Assembly (NCBI RefSeq): GCF_000211835.1
Contig: NZ_AEGR01000051.1
Coordinates: forward strand, 1-45,240
Direction of reading: 5' to 3'
DNA from: Hylemonella gracilis ATCC 19624
GTDB lineage: Bacteria > Pseudomonadota > Gammaproteobacteria > Burkholderiales > Burkholderiaceae_C
Length of the DNA stretch: 45,240 nucleotides
The notes beneath the pieces were generated by a model. It did no database searches, was not told where the DNA came from, and worked only from the letters and a program-made list of their open reading frames with translations. The translations under genes and the position numbers were made by a program. Shown piece by piece: positions 33,225 through 41,520 of this stretch (position 1 is its first letter; every line of letters begins with the position of its first letter).

Positions 33225-36200
33225 ATGATGCTGCAAAGCTACGTCACCACCCATTCTGCAACGCTGTGGATCGTCGCTGCGCTGGTACTCGCCGTGTTGG
33301 CCGTGTGGCTGGTGCTGCGCTGGCGCAGACCCAAGGTGGGCAAGGACGCGACCGCGGCGCAGGCTGATATCCCCAAGCCCTGGGCGGGCAAGCTGCGCGG
33401 TGGCATGGACATTCTGGTGCAAGCCCTGCGTTACCTCAGCACGCGGCGTGAGTGGCGATACGCCAGCCCGTGGATCATGCTGCTTGGCGAACGCAGGTCG
33501 GGCAAGTCGAGCATCGCCGCTTCCCTCACCGATGGCCGCCGCGAGGCACTGATCTTGCGGGAGCGCCAGCTGACCGTGGACGGCGCGGACTGGCACTTCT
33601 GCTCGGGCGGCGTGCTGATTGACCCTGATGGCGCATTGTCGTGGTCAGAGCAGGGCTCCAAAGAGGAGTGGCGTTGGCAGCAGCTGCTGCGTGCGATCGA
33701 CGAGCGCCGACCCGAGCGTGGCTTGGATGGAACCATCCTGACCGTCTCCGCGCGCACCTTGATGAAAGGCCATGGCGACTCATTGCGCGATCTGGCGGAG
33801 CAGTGCCATCGTCAGCTTTGGCAGGTGCAAAAATCTTTCGAATTCGTGGTCCCTGTCTATCTGGTGATCACCCAGATGGACGCGGTGGAGGGGTACGCCG
33901 AGTTCTGGCGCAATCTGCCAACGCGCTTGCGCGACGGATTGTGGGGTTGGTCCAATCCCTCGCTGATCGATCACGAGCCCGCGGCGGACATCGCGCGGGC
34001 GGTCTGCGGCGAAGTGGTGGGCGGTTTGCGCCAGTTGCAGATCGCCTTGGCGGCGAGCGGTGCCGAGATTGACTCCCCGGACCGCTTCTTTCTCTTTCCT
34101 CAATGCTTCTCGGAGATCGAGCCTGGCCTGAAGTCCTTCCTGGAATCCTTGCTCAAGCCCAGCGTTCACCACGCGAATTTCTACTTTCGGGGGGTCTACT
34201 TCTGCGGCAGCGAAGCGTGCGACGGGGAAACACTCAAGGGCGTTTGCAAGGAAGTCGATTTCGCGCAGCCGCTGCTGCGTGACAAGGTCTTCGCTGAACC
34301 TGGTCTGGCAAGGCCGTTGCAGAAGAGCATTTGGTCGCGCAACCGCATCTTGCGCAAGTTCCAGTACGGTTTGATCGCGTCGGCGATGGCGTTGTGTGTC
34401 GCCTTGTTCTACGACGTGAATTCACTGGTGCGTGAGGTCAACGAATTCAAGAGTTCCGTAGCGCAGATCCATGCCAAGTCAGGAAATTTGACGCGAGTGG
34501 ATCACTGCCTGAGCTATGCATCCGTCTCCAAACTGCTGGAGCAGATGGGGGAACTGAACTCCGACACCCGCTACGTCTCCATTCCGATTTCCTGGTTCGA
34601 TCACCGCTTGAGCGAGGACGTCGGTGAATGGCTGGCCCAGAAAATGTTTGAGCAGTATGTGATGCCGAGCTTGCAGTGCCGTCTTGAACAAGAGGCCGAG
34701 GCTCTGATCAACGCTCACATTTTTGATCCGGACGACACGCTGAACACGTCCGAAACCGTGGACGGCATGGTTCAGCAATATGACCACTATGCGCAGCGGG
34801 TGGCACGTCTTGAATCGAACGTGGCCGCCTTCGCAAAGGTGGCCAAGGGGGGATCCAGCACGCCCCTGCCCGAGAAGGCCAGGCTGTTCGATCAGCTTTT
34901 GTTGGGGCTGTACCAGATCAAGCCAGAGAGGCATGCGCCCGCAATCACGGCCTCCTACCTCAAGTCGATGTCCGCGCTCCACTATTCAGGAGAGCCTTCG
35001 ATCAGAAAAGACTATCGAGGAAAGATCGGTCAAAAACTGCAAGAAGGCGGTGAGTTCCTGTACCAAGAAATGGTCTCCCGAGTCGGGTTGGGGCAAAGGC
35101 TGATTGGACAGCTTCTTTCGGAAGAACCGGAATTGGACATCCCTGGCAGCCTGACGCTGTTGAAGGATTGGGTGGGTTGGGTGGAAGGCACCTGGGTTTC
35201 CAGCAGCGACGACAAAAATCCCTGCGCCCGCGTGCGCGACACAGTGTTGGACCGTCTTGAGGGATTGCAAGCGGAGCACGGCTACGCGGGGGATTTCGCC
35301 GAAATCAGGCACAGCTTCGATCCGCAGAACTGTCGGACGATGGCGCTCAACCAACTGACCGCGACCGCTGTCTCTCCTTATGGGCCCTTGGTCGCTAAGG
35401 GCGAAGGAGGCTACCAGATCAATCCCATCTTGGCGCACGACGAGCGCTCCTTGAGGGGCATTGAGAACCTGCCATACATGAAGGTCAGGCCGAGGGGGGC
35501 TTTTTCTTGTCAGCCCGCGCTGAGCGGGTGGCTGGATTCTCAGCTCAAGGAGGTTGATATGTACCTCGGGGACTACAAGAAGTTCAGAGCAGCCATCCAG
35601 ATCGACGCCGCCACAACACCGCTGACCGATCTGCTTGTGCGGGCCCAGTTGCGTGCGGTGCTGGCGGAGCGACTGAACGAGGCGCAACGCACGACGCTGG
35701 CACCGCAGCTGGACGCTGGTTTGGACGCGCGCTTTTCCGATCAAAGTCAGAGCTTTGACAAGCAGCGCGAGCAACTCGGGCGTTTGCTGGCGCTTGTGCC
35801 CGAGCTGGGCGGGGCCGCTTTCTCGAGCGCGATCACCGAATGTGTGCACAACTACGCAAACGACATGCTCAGACGCATTGACCAGCTCGCGGAGTCAGGG
35901 AAACTCTATGAGCCGAAACCCAGCGATGCCAGTGACTTCAATCCTAGGGATCCGATGTTCCAGCTCGGTGATCTGAATCAACTGACGAATTACCTGATGC
36001 ACCAGCGTGACCGTGTGGGCGTGCTGGTGGGCTATGCGACACCTTTCGTCCAGTTCATAGAGGACCATCCACCGCTTGCGCTGTCCGGCGGCGCCAGCGT
36101 GGGCAGTGGATCATCGAATGCCAGTGTTCGTCGCTGGCGCAGCACCGCTGCTGAGCTGTACCGATACCAGAGCGGCAAGGATTTGACGGGCAGCCTGGGG

Positions 36201-37136
36201 GGCCTCGAAACGTTTTTTCAGAACACGCTGGCCGATCTGAACTATGTCGATTGCCCGCGCGTCTTGAGCAAATTGAGTTCTAACGCTGCCAGTTCAGATT
36301 TCTTCAGTCAGTGGCGGCGGGAGATTCAGGACACATCGATTCTGCGTTGCAAGAACCAGAGTGAAGCCGATGCCTTGCTGGCTTACATGGATATCGCCCG
36401 TCGATTCAACAATGAACTGTCAGGACGTTATCCCTTCGCGGACCTCCGTGCCCCGGATGCGCCCTTGTCCGTGGTCCAGGCGTTTTTTCAGGACTACGCG
36501 AAGAAACGCGAGGCGCTCAAACAGCAGATCAGCGGCCTGAGAGACAACCGCTGGCGACCCGTCAGCTTATTCCTGGAGCAGTTGGATGCGGTCGCTGCGC
36601 TGATGGAGAGCACGGGGTTGGCGTCGGACGAGGCGCGGCCCTTGCGCATGAAAGTCAACTTCCGTGCGCGGCGCAAGCAGGAGGTGGGCGCCGAGGAGAT
36701 CATCGAATGGGGTTTGCGCGCTGGAGACAAGAAAATCAATGATCGGGAGGTGAACCCGGTGTTGGACTTCGGTTGGGGTGAACCTGTCGAATTGTCCCTG
36801 GCGTGGGCCACGCAATCGGTCTGGAAGCCGGTGCGCAGACCTGGTGACGTGGCGACCATGAGCGTCAGCGGCTCGACCGCAAAGTTCAACGAGGTCGGCG
36901 ATTGGGCGTTGCTGCGCTGGATGGAGCGTCACCAGCCCAGCGTGGCTGGCGAGCCACGATCAGGCAAGCGTGCCTCGGTGCTGGAGTTTGCGGTGCCCTT
37001 GCGCGACGACAAGGGGCGCATGGGCGAAGCGCGTCTGTATCTGGAGTTGGGCTTCAATGCAACCGATCCCAAGGGGCAGACCGCTCAAAGTATTGCCTTG
37101 CCGGTCAATTGGCCCGTCTTGGCGCCTCGGCAGTGA
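33225..37136 (+). CDS. tssM: T6SS membrane-complex protein TssM (IcmF-like)
   Basis: A 1,303-residue TssM, the large inner-membrane and periplasmic channel protein. A transmembrane helix lies at about 13-32. A cytoplasmic domain carries a Walker A motif GERRSGKSS (88-96), indicating nucleotide binding. A second transmembrane helix lies near 378-396, and a long periplasmic part (about 400-1303) follows, with a beta-domain near the C-terminus that would contact TssJ. The length is somewhat above the usual ~1,100-1,200. Some family members have two N-terminal helices; only one is clear here. The gene is preceded closely by tssL and followed after 20 bases by tssA. Confidence 0.95.
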   Translation: MMLQSYVTTHSATLWIVAALVLAVLAVWLVLRWRRPKVGKDATAAQADIPKPWAGKLRGGMDILVQALRYLSTRREWRYASPWIMLLGERRSGKSSIAASLTDGRREALILRERQLTVDGADWHFCSGGVLIDPDGALSWSEQGSKEEWRWQQLLRAIDERRPERGLDGTILTVSARTLMKGHGDSLRDLAEQCHRQLWQVQKSFEFVVPVYLVITQMDAVEGYAEFWRNLPTRLRDGLWGWSNPSLIDHEPAADIARAVCGEVVGGLRQLQIALAASGAEIDSPDRFFLFPQCFSEIEPGLKSFLESLLKPSVHHANFYFRGVYFCGSEACDGETLKGVCKEVDFAQPLLRDKVFAEPGLARPLQKSIWSRNRILRKFQYGLIASAMALCVALFYDVNSLVREVNEFKSSVAQIHAKSGNLTRVDHCLSYASVSKLLEQMGELNSDTRYVSIPISWFDHRLSEDVGEWLAQKMFEQYVMPSLQCRLEQEAEALINAHIFDPDDTLNTSETVDGMVQQYDHYAQRVARLESNVAAFAKVAKGGSSTPLPEKARLFDQLLLGLYQIKPERHAPAITASYLKSMSALHYSGEPSIRKDYRGKIGQKLQEGGEFLYQEMVSRVGLGQRLIGQLLSEEPELDIPGSLTLLKDWVGWVEGTWVSSSDDKNPCARVRDTVLDRLEGLQAEHGYAGDFAEIRHSFDPQNCRTMALNQLTATAVSPYGPLVAKGEGGYQINPILAHDERSLRGIENLPYMKVRPRGAFSCQPALSGWLDSQLKEVDMYLGDYKKFRAAIQIDAATTPLTDLLVRAQLRAVLAERLNEAQRTTLAPQLDAGLDARFSDQSQSFDKQREQLGRLLALVPELGGAAFSSAITECVHNYANDMLRRIDQLAESGKLYEPKPSDASDFNPRDPMFQLGDLNQLTNYLMHQRDRVGVLVGYATPFVQFIEDHPPLALSGGASVGSGSSNASVRRWRSTAAELYRYQSGKDLTGSLGGLETFFQNTLADLNYVDCPRVLSKLSSNAASSDFFSQWRREIQDTSILRCKNQSEADALLAYMDIARRFNNELSGRYPFADLRAPDAPLSVVQAFFQDYAKKREALKQQISGLRDNRWRPVSLFLEQLDAVAALMESTGLASDEARPLRMKVNFRARRKQEVGAEEIIEWGLRAGDKKINDREVNPVLDFGWGEPVELSLAWATQSVWKPVRRPGDVATMSVSGSTAKFNEVGDWALLRWMERHQPSVAGEPRSGKRASVLEFAVPLRDDKGRMGEARLYLELGFNATDPKGQTAQSIALPVNWPVLAPRQ

Positions 37137-37156
37137 CAGGGAGAGGATAAAACATC

Positions 37157-38338
37157 ATGCAACAACAGATGGCTCAAACCGCGGACTACGCTGAACTTCT
37201 GCTGCGGGCTCAGCGCTACTTTCAACAGAGCGTCGGCGTGGACCTGGACGAGTTGCTCCAGCCCATCACCCCAGAAAGTCCGACGGGTAAGTCGGTCCGT
37301 GGCAACGGTGTCTACAACGCCATCCGTGAAGCGCGACGCGAGGACGATGCCAGCTTGCCGCAAGGCGCCTGGGCCTACGAACTGAAGCAAGCGGAGTGGG
37401 ACAAGGTCACGGACATCGCCGCGCATGCCCTGCTGAGCAAGACCAAGGACTTGCAGCTGGCGGCGTGGCTGATGGAGGCGCAGATCGCGCAACATGGTTT
37501 CGAGGCGATCGCGCCCTGCATGGTGTTCATCTCCGCCTTGTGCGAGCGGTACTGGAATGAGTTGTACCCGCGCATCGATGAGGGGGACGAGGAGTACCGC
37601 GTCAACATCGTGCGTTGGATCAACGACAAGTTGCTGCCGCCCCTGCGTTTGCTCGCCATCACCGACGTTCGTTCCGGGCGCGGGTACTGCTGGGCCGACT
37701 ACGAGCAGGCCCGCCGCACCGAGCAGGCACGTGCCAAGCAGGCAAGACCCATGAACCAGGCCGCTGACGCAGACAGCGTGACTTTGCAGGAGCTTCAAAC
37801 CGCGCTGTCTTCCACGCCGACGGAGCATCATCTGCAGCGCTACCGCGTGCTCGCGGATGCATTGGCTGGCGTGGATGCGGCCGCGAAGACGCTGGAAGCC
37901 CTGTGGGGTGACGCCGCACCCAGCCTGAATTCCTTGGCGGGTTTGTTGGAACAGATCCAGGCCTTGCTGGCCGGGGAACTCTACAAACGCGGCGTGCGGT
38001 TGAACGCTGCGGCCACCCAGGCCGCGGCGGGGGGAGCGGGAGGGGATGACGCTGCGCCAGCAAGCACCGATTCCGATGATGCGGGCGATGGACGAGGCGG
38101 AGACGGTCCCATACGCAATCGCGCGGACGCGTACCGCCGCTTGGCCTTGATCGCCGACTACCTCGCCGCCCTGGAACCCCACAGCCCGGTGCCTTACCTG
38201 CTGCAGCGCGCTGGCGAGTGGGGCAACATGAACACGGCGGAGCTGTACCACGAAATGTTCGTGCGCTTTGGCGGCAACCTCAACATCTTTGAGGTGTTGG
38301 GGGTTGAGTCTGCACCCCATGGGGCGGCGTCATCGTGA
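37157..38338 (+). CDS. tssA: T6SS assembly protein TssA (ImpA-like)
   Basis: A 393-residue TssA. The N-terminal ImpA_N domain contains PITPESPTGKSVRGNGVYNAIREARREDDAS (about residues 37-67), the diagnostic motif of the family. A middle helical domain and an acidic, Gly/Asp-rich linker (about 285-315) lead to the C-terminal segment HSPVPYLLQRAGEWGNMNTAELYHEMFVRFG. That end is typical of the type that stays at the baseplate or caps the sheath. TssA directs polymerization of tube and sheath. A ribosome site GAGAGGA lies 10 or more bases upstream of the ATG. It is the last core gene of the locus. Confidence 0.93.
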   Translation: MQQQMAQTADYAELLLRAQRYFQQSVGVDLDELLQPITPESPTGKSVRGNGVYNAIREARREDDASLPQGAWAYELKQAEWDKVTDIAAHALLSKTKDLQLAAWLMEAQIAQHGFEAIAPCMVFISALCERYWNELYPRIDEGDEEYRVNIVRWINDKLLPPLRLLAITDVRSGRGYCWADYEQARRTEQARAKQARPMNQAADADSVTLQELQTALSSTPTEHHLQRYRVLADALAGVDAAAKTLEALWGDAAPSLNSLAGLLEQIQALLAGELYKRGVRLNAAATQAAAGGAGGDDAAPASTDSDDAGDGRGGDGPIRNRADAYRRLALIADYLAALEPHSPVPYLLQRAGEWGNMNTAELYHEMFVRFGGNLNIFEVLGVESAPHGAASS

Positions 38339-38386
38339 GATGAGTCCCCTTGCGTGTCCTTCGGTTGACGGAGGACGAACGGGAGA

Positions 38387-38404
38387 AATATTCCATGGAG
38401 TATT
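38387..38404. promoter_or_regulatory. Palindrome overlapping the ribosome-binding site of the repeat-protein gene
   Basis: AATATTCCATGGAGTATT is an 18-base near-perfect palindrome (16 of 18 positions pair), ending three bases before the ATG at 38408. The GGAG ribosome site of the next gene (38397-38400) is in its right arm. It could be an operator or an RNA stem that hides the ribosome site. The 69-base gap after tssA contains nothing else notable. Confidence 0.5.
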
Positions 38405-38407
38405 GCA

Positions 38408-39781
38408 ATGAGCGACCCTGCTGACTTGCCACCAAACCAAGCGGCTGCGACCAAAACTACGGACGGCCTACCGCCCCATCAGGGCGTCGCCACCCGCAGA
38501 AGAGCTGCGACGGTAGGACCTGTCAGTGATTTCACGCCGGTCATTTCGGAGGTGGGGCTTCGCGCTCGGTCGCAAACGCTGTCGCCAGTGGTGCGACCTT
38601 CTGTGACCTTGGATGCATCCAGAAGCGCTGTTCCTAGACAGCCTGAAAAACCTTCCCATGACTTGCCGGCGGATCATCCGGATTACGTGGGCTACACCGG
38701 CAATGAATACCAGTTCAAGACGCCAGTCAGGGCCGGTCCTTTCAAATTTTCCGTCGTGGGGCAAATTTCTCCCGATATCGCGCGCCACTATGGCCTCGCG
38801 ACGGCGGGGGCGCAGACGCATCAAGGGCGGTCTCATGCGGAGACGGTTGCGTACCATGACCGCATGAAGAACCCTGAGTTCTGGGGTTACACAGGGCGTG
38901 ATCACGAGTTCAAGACGCCGGTCAGCGTCGGGCGCTTCAAGTTTTCTGTGGTTGGCAGCATTTCCCCTGACGTGGCACGGCACTATGGGCTGGACCAACT
39001 CGAAGCCCAAGATCACGCGACCGGACGCATGGCGCATGAGTCCACCGAGCATGAGTCTGCGACGTTGCCGGCCCGCCAAGGCAAGTTGAAGATGGGCTTT
39101 GGCACCCCCAGAGTGGGGGGCGTCTTTGGCGAGATCGTCATGGCGAAACTGGCCAAGAAAGCAACGGCTCAAGGAGGCGAGACGTCAGCGCCGGGGGAGG
39201 CAAAGACCGGAGATGTCCGTGCGGGGGATGGGGGTCACGACCACTCTTTGACCACCCGCAGTGTCGTTGAGCACAAGGATTTCTTGGGGTTCACGGGCCG
39301 CGATGACGAGTTCAAGACGCCGGTGCGCATGGGGTCGTTCCAATTCTCAGTGGTCGGCAACATTTCACCCGAGATTGCGAGGCACTACGGCATTGAGCAT
39401 CTTGGGGTCGAAGGCCGATCCCATGCTGACCACACTGCAACACCTGCGAAGGCGAGTCATGCACAGGAGCATGGACCGACGCGCGGCAAGTTCAAGTTGG
39501 GTTTCGGCCCCGCCAAGATTGGGGGTGTCTTTGGCGAAATCGTCACGGCCAAGCTGGCTCAACGCGCGATGAAGCAAGCGGGCAAGGCGACTTCCCACTC
39601 TGCCGCCGGTGAGAAATCCGGCACTGCCAAAGGGAAACCCGCGAAATTCAAACTCAGTGTCACGCCCCATATTGGGGGTGTTTTGGGGGACAAGGTGACA
39701 GCCAAGCTGGCCTTGCGTGCGCGCAAGCAGGCCGCCAAGAGCACGCCTGTGAAGAGTCCCACGGCCAAGAAGACGGCCTAA
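38408..39781 (+). CDS. Unassigned repeat protein at the end of the T6SS operon (two repeat types, A-A-B-A-B-B)
   Basis: A 457-residue protein whose family I do not recognise. Three A repeats of ~41 residues (90-130, 155-195, 289-329) share the pattern [DE]x(F/Y)xG(Y/F)TG..xEFKTPV..G.F.FSVVG.ISP(D/E)(I/V)ARHYG. Three B repeats of ~31 residues (224-255, 359-390, 411-441) share GK(F/L)K(L/M)GFG..(K/R)(V/I)GGVFGEIV.AKLA, the third more divergent. The order is A-A-B-A-B-B. The N-terminal ~85 residues are Pro/Ala/Thr-rich and the C-terminus is Lys/Ala-rich and strongly basic (AKSTPVKSPTAKKTA). No signal peptide or membrane segment is seen, so it is cytosolic or loaded onto the T6SS. Its position suggests a T6SS-linked effector or structural protein; function is inferred only by neighbourhood. 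Confidence 0.85.
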   Translation: MSDPADLPPNQAAATKTTDGLPPHQGVATRRRAATVGPVSDFTPVISEVGLRARSQTLSPVVRPSVTLDASRSAVPRQPEKPSHDLPADHPDYVGYTGNEYQFKTPVRAGPFKFSVVGQISPDIARHYGLATAGAQTHQGRSHAETVAYHDRMKNPEFWGYTGRDHEFKTPVSVGRFKFSVVGSISPDVARHYGLDQLEAQDHATGRMAHESTEHESATLPARQGKLKMGFGTPRVGGVFGEIVMAKLAKKATAQGGETSAPGEAKTGDVRAGDGGHDHSLTTRSVVEHKDFLGFTGRDDEFKTPVRMGSFQFSVVGNISPEIARHYGIEHLGVEGRSHADHTATPAKASHAQEHGPTRGKFKLGFGPAKIGGVFGEIVTAKLAQRAMKQAGKATSHSAAGEKSGTAKGKPAKFKLSVTPHIGGVLGDKVTAKLALRARKQAAKSTPVKSPTAKKTA

Positions 39782-39799
39782 AGAACGCCAGAGCCCAAA

Positions 39800-40039
39800 A
39801 TGCGCGAAGCAGACATACTCTTTGCGATGGCTGCGATACGGAAAACTTTGATGCACTCGCCCCACGTCAAGGACACGGCCAAGGGGGTGCATGAATTTTG
39901 GATTGCGTGGGAGGAGCCACGCCCCTTGATCTCCGTAACGGTGAGAGCGTTGGAGAGGCTGCAAAGCTTGGGAGAGATGGAGGTCCTGCGGCAGCAAGAC
40001 GGGTCCATGGTGTGGCGTGCCAAGCCACCATCGGAATGA
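39800..40039 (+). CDS. Small winged-helix-like protein
   Basis: A 79-residue protein starting 18 bases after the repeat-protein stop. The segments LMHSPHVKDTAKGVHEFWIAW, VTVRALERLQSLGEMEV and GSMVWRAK suggest a winged helix-turn-helix: helix, helix, recognition helix, then a wing. I recall similar small winged-helix domains of the form LxxSPxAxDTxxGIxxWW..ALxxLxxxG, but I cannot name a family with certainty. A regulatory role for the T6SS or repeat protein is possible. The initiator ATG at 39800 has only a weak ribosome site. It is followed by the convergent sigma-54 activator. Confidence 0.6.
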   Translation: MREADILFAMAAIRKTLMHSPHVKDTAKGVHEFWIAWEEPRPLISVTVRALERLQSLGEMEVLRQQDGSMVWRAKPPSE

Positions 40040-40094
40040 GCGATCCCCGATCACTGTGCCCGATGGATGCGCTTTGTCTGCGGTGACAACGCCT

Positions 40095-41054
40095 TCAGGC
40101 GTTCAGGTCTGACCGGTACTTGCGCACCAGCTTGCCGAAAGCGCTGGGGTCTTGATGGGCCAACCGCGCGGCCTTCGTGATGTTGCCCCCGGTTTCGTTC
40201 ATCAACTGGAGCACGTAGCCGCGCTCAAATTTTTTAACAGCCTCCACCTTGGCCGCGCGGAAGCCTTGGGTCGTGCGAGGCAAGCCCGCTTCATCCGCCT
40301 CAGGCACGTCGGGCAGAACGATGTGCGGACCGTCGCTCAGAAGAAATGCGCGGTGCACGGCGTTCTCCAGTTCCCGAACATTGCCTGGCCATTCGTGGTT
40401 GTTGATGTAAACCACGGATTCCGGTGTGAGCTTGGCTTTTGCTCGGCCGTAATGCCGCGCGAAACGCGAAACGAAGATCTCGGCGAGTTCCACGGCATCG
40501 CCAGTACGGTCCCGAAGATTGGGCAGGCGCAAGCTCAAGACACTGATGCGGAAGTAGAGGTCTTTGCGGAATTTTTTCTCTTCGGCCATTTGCAGCAAAT
40601 TCGCGTTGCTGGCGACCAAAATCCGCACGTTGGCTTGCTGAATCTTGCCGCTGCCCACCCGACGGTACATGCCATCTTGCAGAAAGCGCAGCAAGGCCGC
40701 TTGCGCCTTGTGGCCCAAGGAATCGATTTCATCCAGGAAGAGGGTGCCGCCGTTGGCCTCTTGTATCAGACCTCCGGAACTGTGTTTGGCATCCGTGAAG
40801 GCGCCGCGTTCATGCCCGAACAGCTCACTCTCGATCAGGTGTTCGGTCAGCGCGCCACAGTTGATCGGCACGAAGGGCCCGTCCTTGCGCTGGCCCATGT
40901 AGTGGATGGCCCGAGCGGCCATTTCCTTGCCCGTTCCTGTCTCGCCTTCAATGAGAACCGTCGCGTCAATGCCGGCAACTTTCTCAATTTGCAGCCGGAC
41001 CTTTCTGAACGCTGGCGATGAACCCAATAACTGATATTGGAACAGCACCGACAT
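40095..41054 (-). CDS. Sigma-54-dependent transcriptional activator, minimal type (AAA+ plus HTH)
   Basis: A 319-residue bacterial enhancer-binding protein. It comprises only the AAA+ domain (~10-245) and a Fis-like helix-turn-helix (~275-319; GYVLQLMNETGGNITKAARLAHQD). The N-terminal sensor domain (receiver, GAF or PAS) is absent. Walker A GETGTGKE (37-44) and Walker B GGTLFLDEID (102-111) are intact, as is the arginine-finger region VGSGKIQQANVRILVASN. The sigma-54 contact loop is GAFTDA (84-89) instead of GAFTGA. It converges on the small winged-helix gene. Because the T6SS operon begins with a sigma-54-type promoter, it is the likely activator of that operon. It may be constitutively active or controlled by abundance or a partner. 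VasH, a T6SS sigma-54 activator in Vibrio, is a precedent for function. Confidence 0.92.
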   Translation of the reverse strand: MSVLFQYQLLGSSPAFRKVRLQIEKVAGIDATVLIEGETGTGKEMAARAIHYMGQRKDGPFVPINCGALTEHLIESELFGHERGAFTDAKHSSGGLIQEANGGTLFLDEIDSLGHKAQAALLRFLQDGMYRRVGSGKIQQANVRILVASNANLLQMAEEKKFRKDLYFRISVLSLRLPNLRDRTGDAVELAEIFVSRFARHYGRAKAKLTPESVVYINNHEWPGNVRELENAVHRAFLLSDGPHIVLPDVPEADEAGLPRTTQGFRAAKVEAVKKFERGYVLQLMNETGGNITKAARLAHQDPSAFGKLVRKYRSDLNA

Positions 41055-41076
41055 CTCTGTCGCCCTCCATCAACTC

Positions 41077-41088
41077 GTTGCATGCAAC
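41077..41088. promoter_or_regulatory. Perfect 12-base palindrome upstream of the activator gene
   Basis: GTTGCATGCAAC is a perfect palindrome beginning 23 bases upstream of the activator start codon. Further upstream are GTTCA/TGAAC (41170-41188) and GAACAA/TTGTTC (41197-41220) inverted repeats. They may be operator sites. The 41055-41463 interval otherwise holds no convincing gene; short open frames there lack family similarity. Confidence 0.4.
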
Positions 41089-41463
41089 TGCACCGACCAG
41101 CATCACGCGTTTCGTGGGTAACGGACAGACGAATTCTGTTGCTGCACCAGCGGGAAAGTAGTGGTCTCAGTTCATATCCCCTGTGAACTTGGATGCGAAC
41201 AATCGCTGCAAACCTTGTTCAAAGGAAGCGGAAGTCTACGGGGAATGAGAGTTTTTTACGATATACCCTAAAGGGGCATGGGGCAGAAGTTCCTTTTGCG
41301 TGAATTGCGACGAGGTTCAATCTGCAACGAGATGGCCGCGGTCAGCGGGGTGGCGAAGAGAGCCCGAATGGCTTGCTTCAAACCCTGGATGAGATGCTCC
41401 CCGATGTGTCGCATTGGCCAGTTGAATTCGCCGCCTGTAGACAACTTTACAAGGAGGAAATAT

Positions 41464-41520
41464 TTGAGTTCAGCGGGCGCCTCCGATCATCGCATCGCCG
41501 TTGTCACGGATGCCAGTGCG
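41464..41520 (+). pseudogene. Fragment resembling the start of a short-chain dehydrogenase gene
   Basis: A strong ribosome site AAGGAGG (41451-41457) is followed after six bases by TTG and the codons for SSAGASDHRIAVVTDASA. That reads like the beginning of a short-chain dehydrogenase, where VVTGASxGIG forms the first NAD-binding loop. After 19 codons it enters the antisense of the iclR 3' end and similarity is lost. Only the first ~19 residues exist, so it is a remnant if the resemblance is real. Confidence 0.35.

Noticed and set aside
40088..40103. Hairpin AACGCCT/AGGCGTT at the end of the activator gene as a terminator
   Set aside because: The stem is perfect but overlaps the activator stop codon and has no T run on either strand, so termination cannot be supported.
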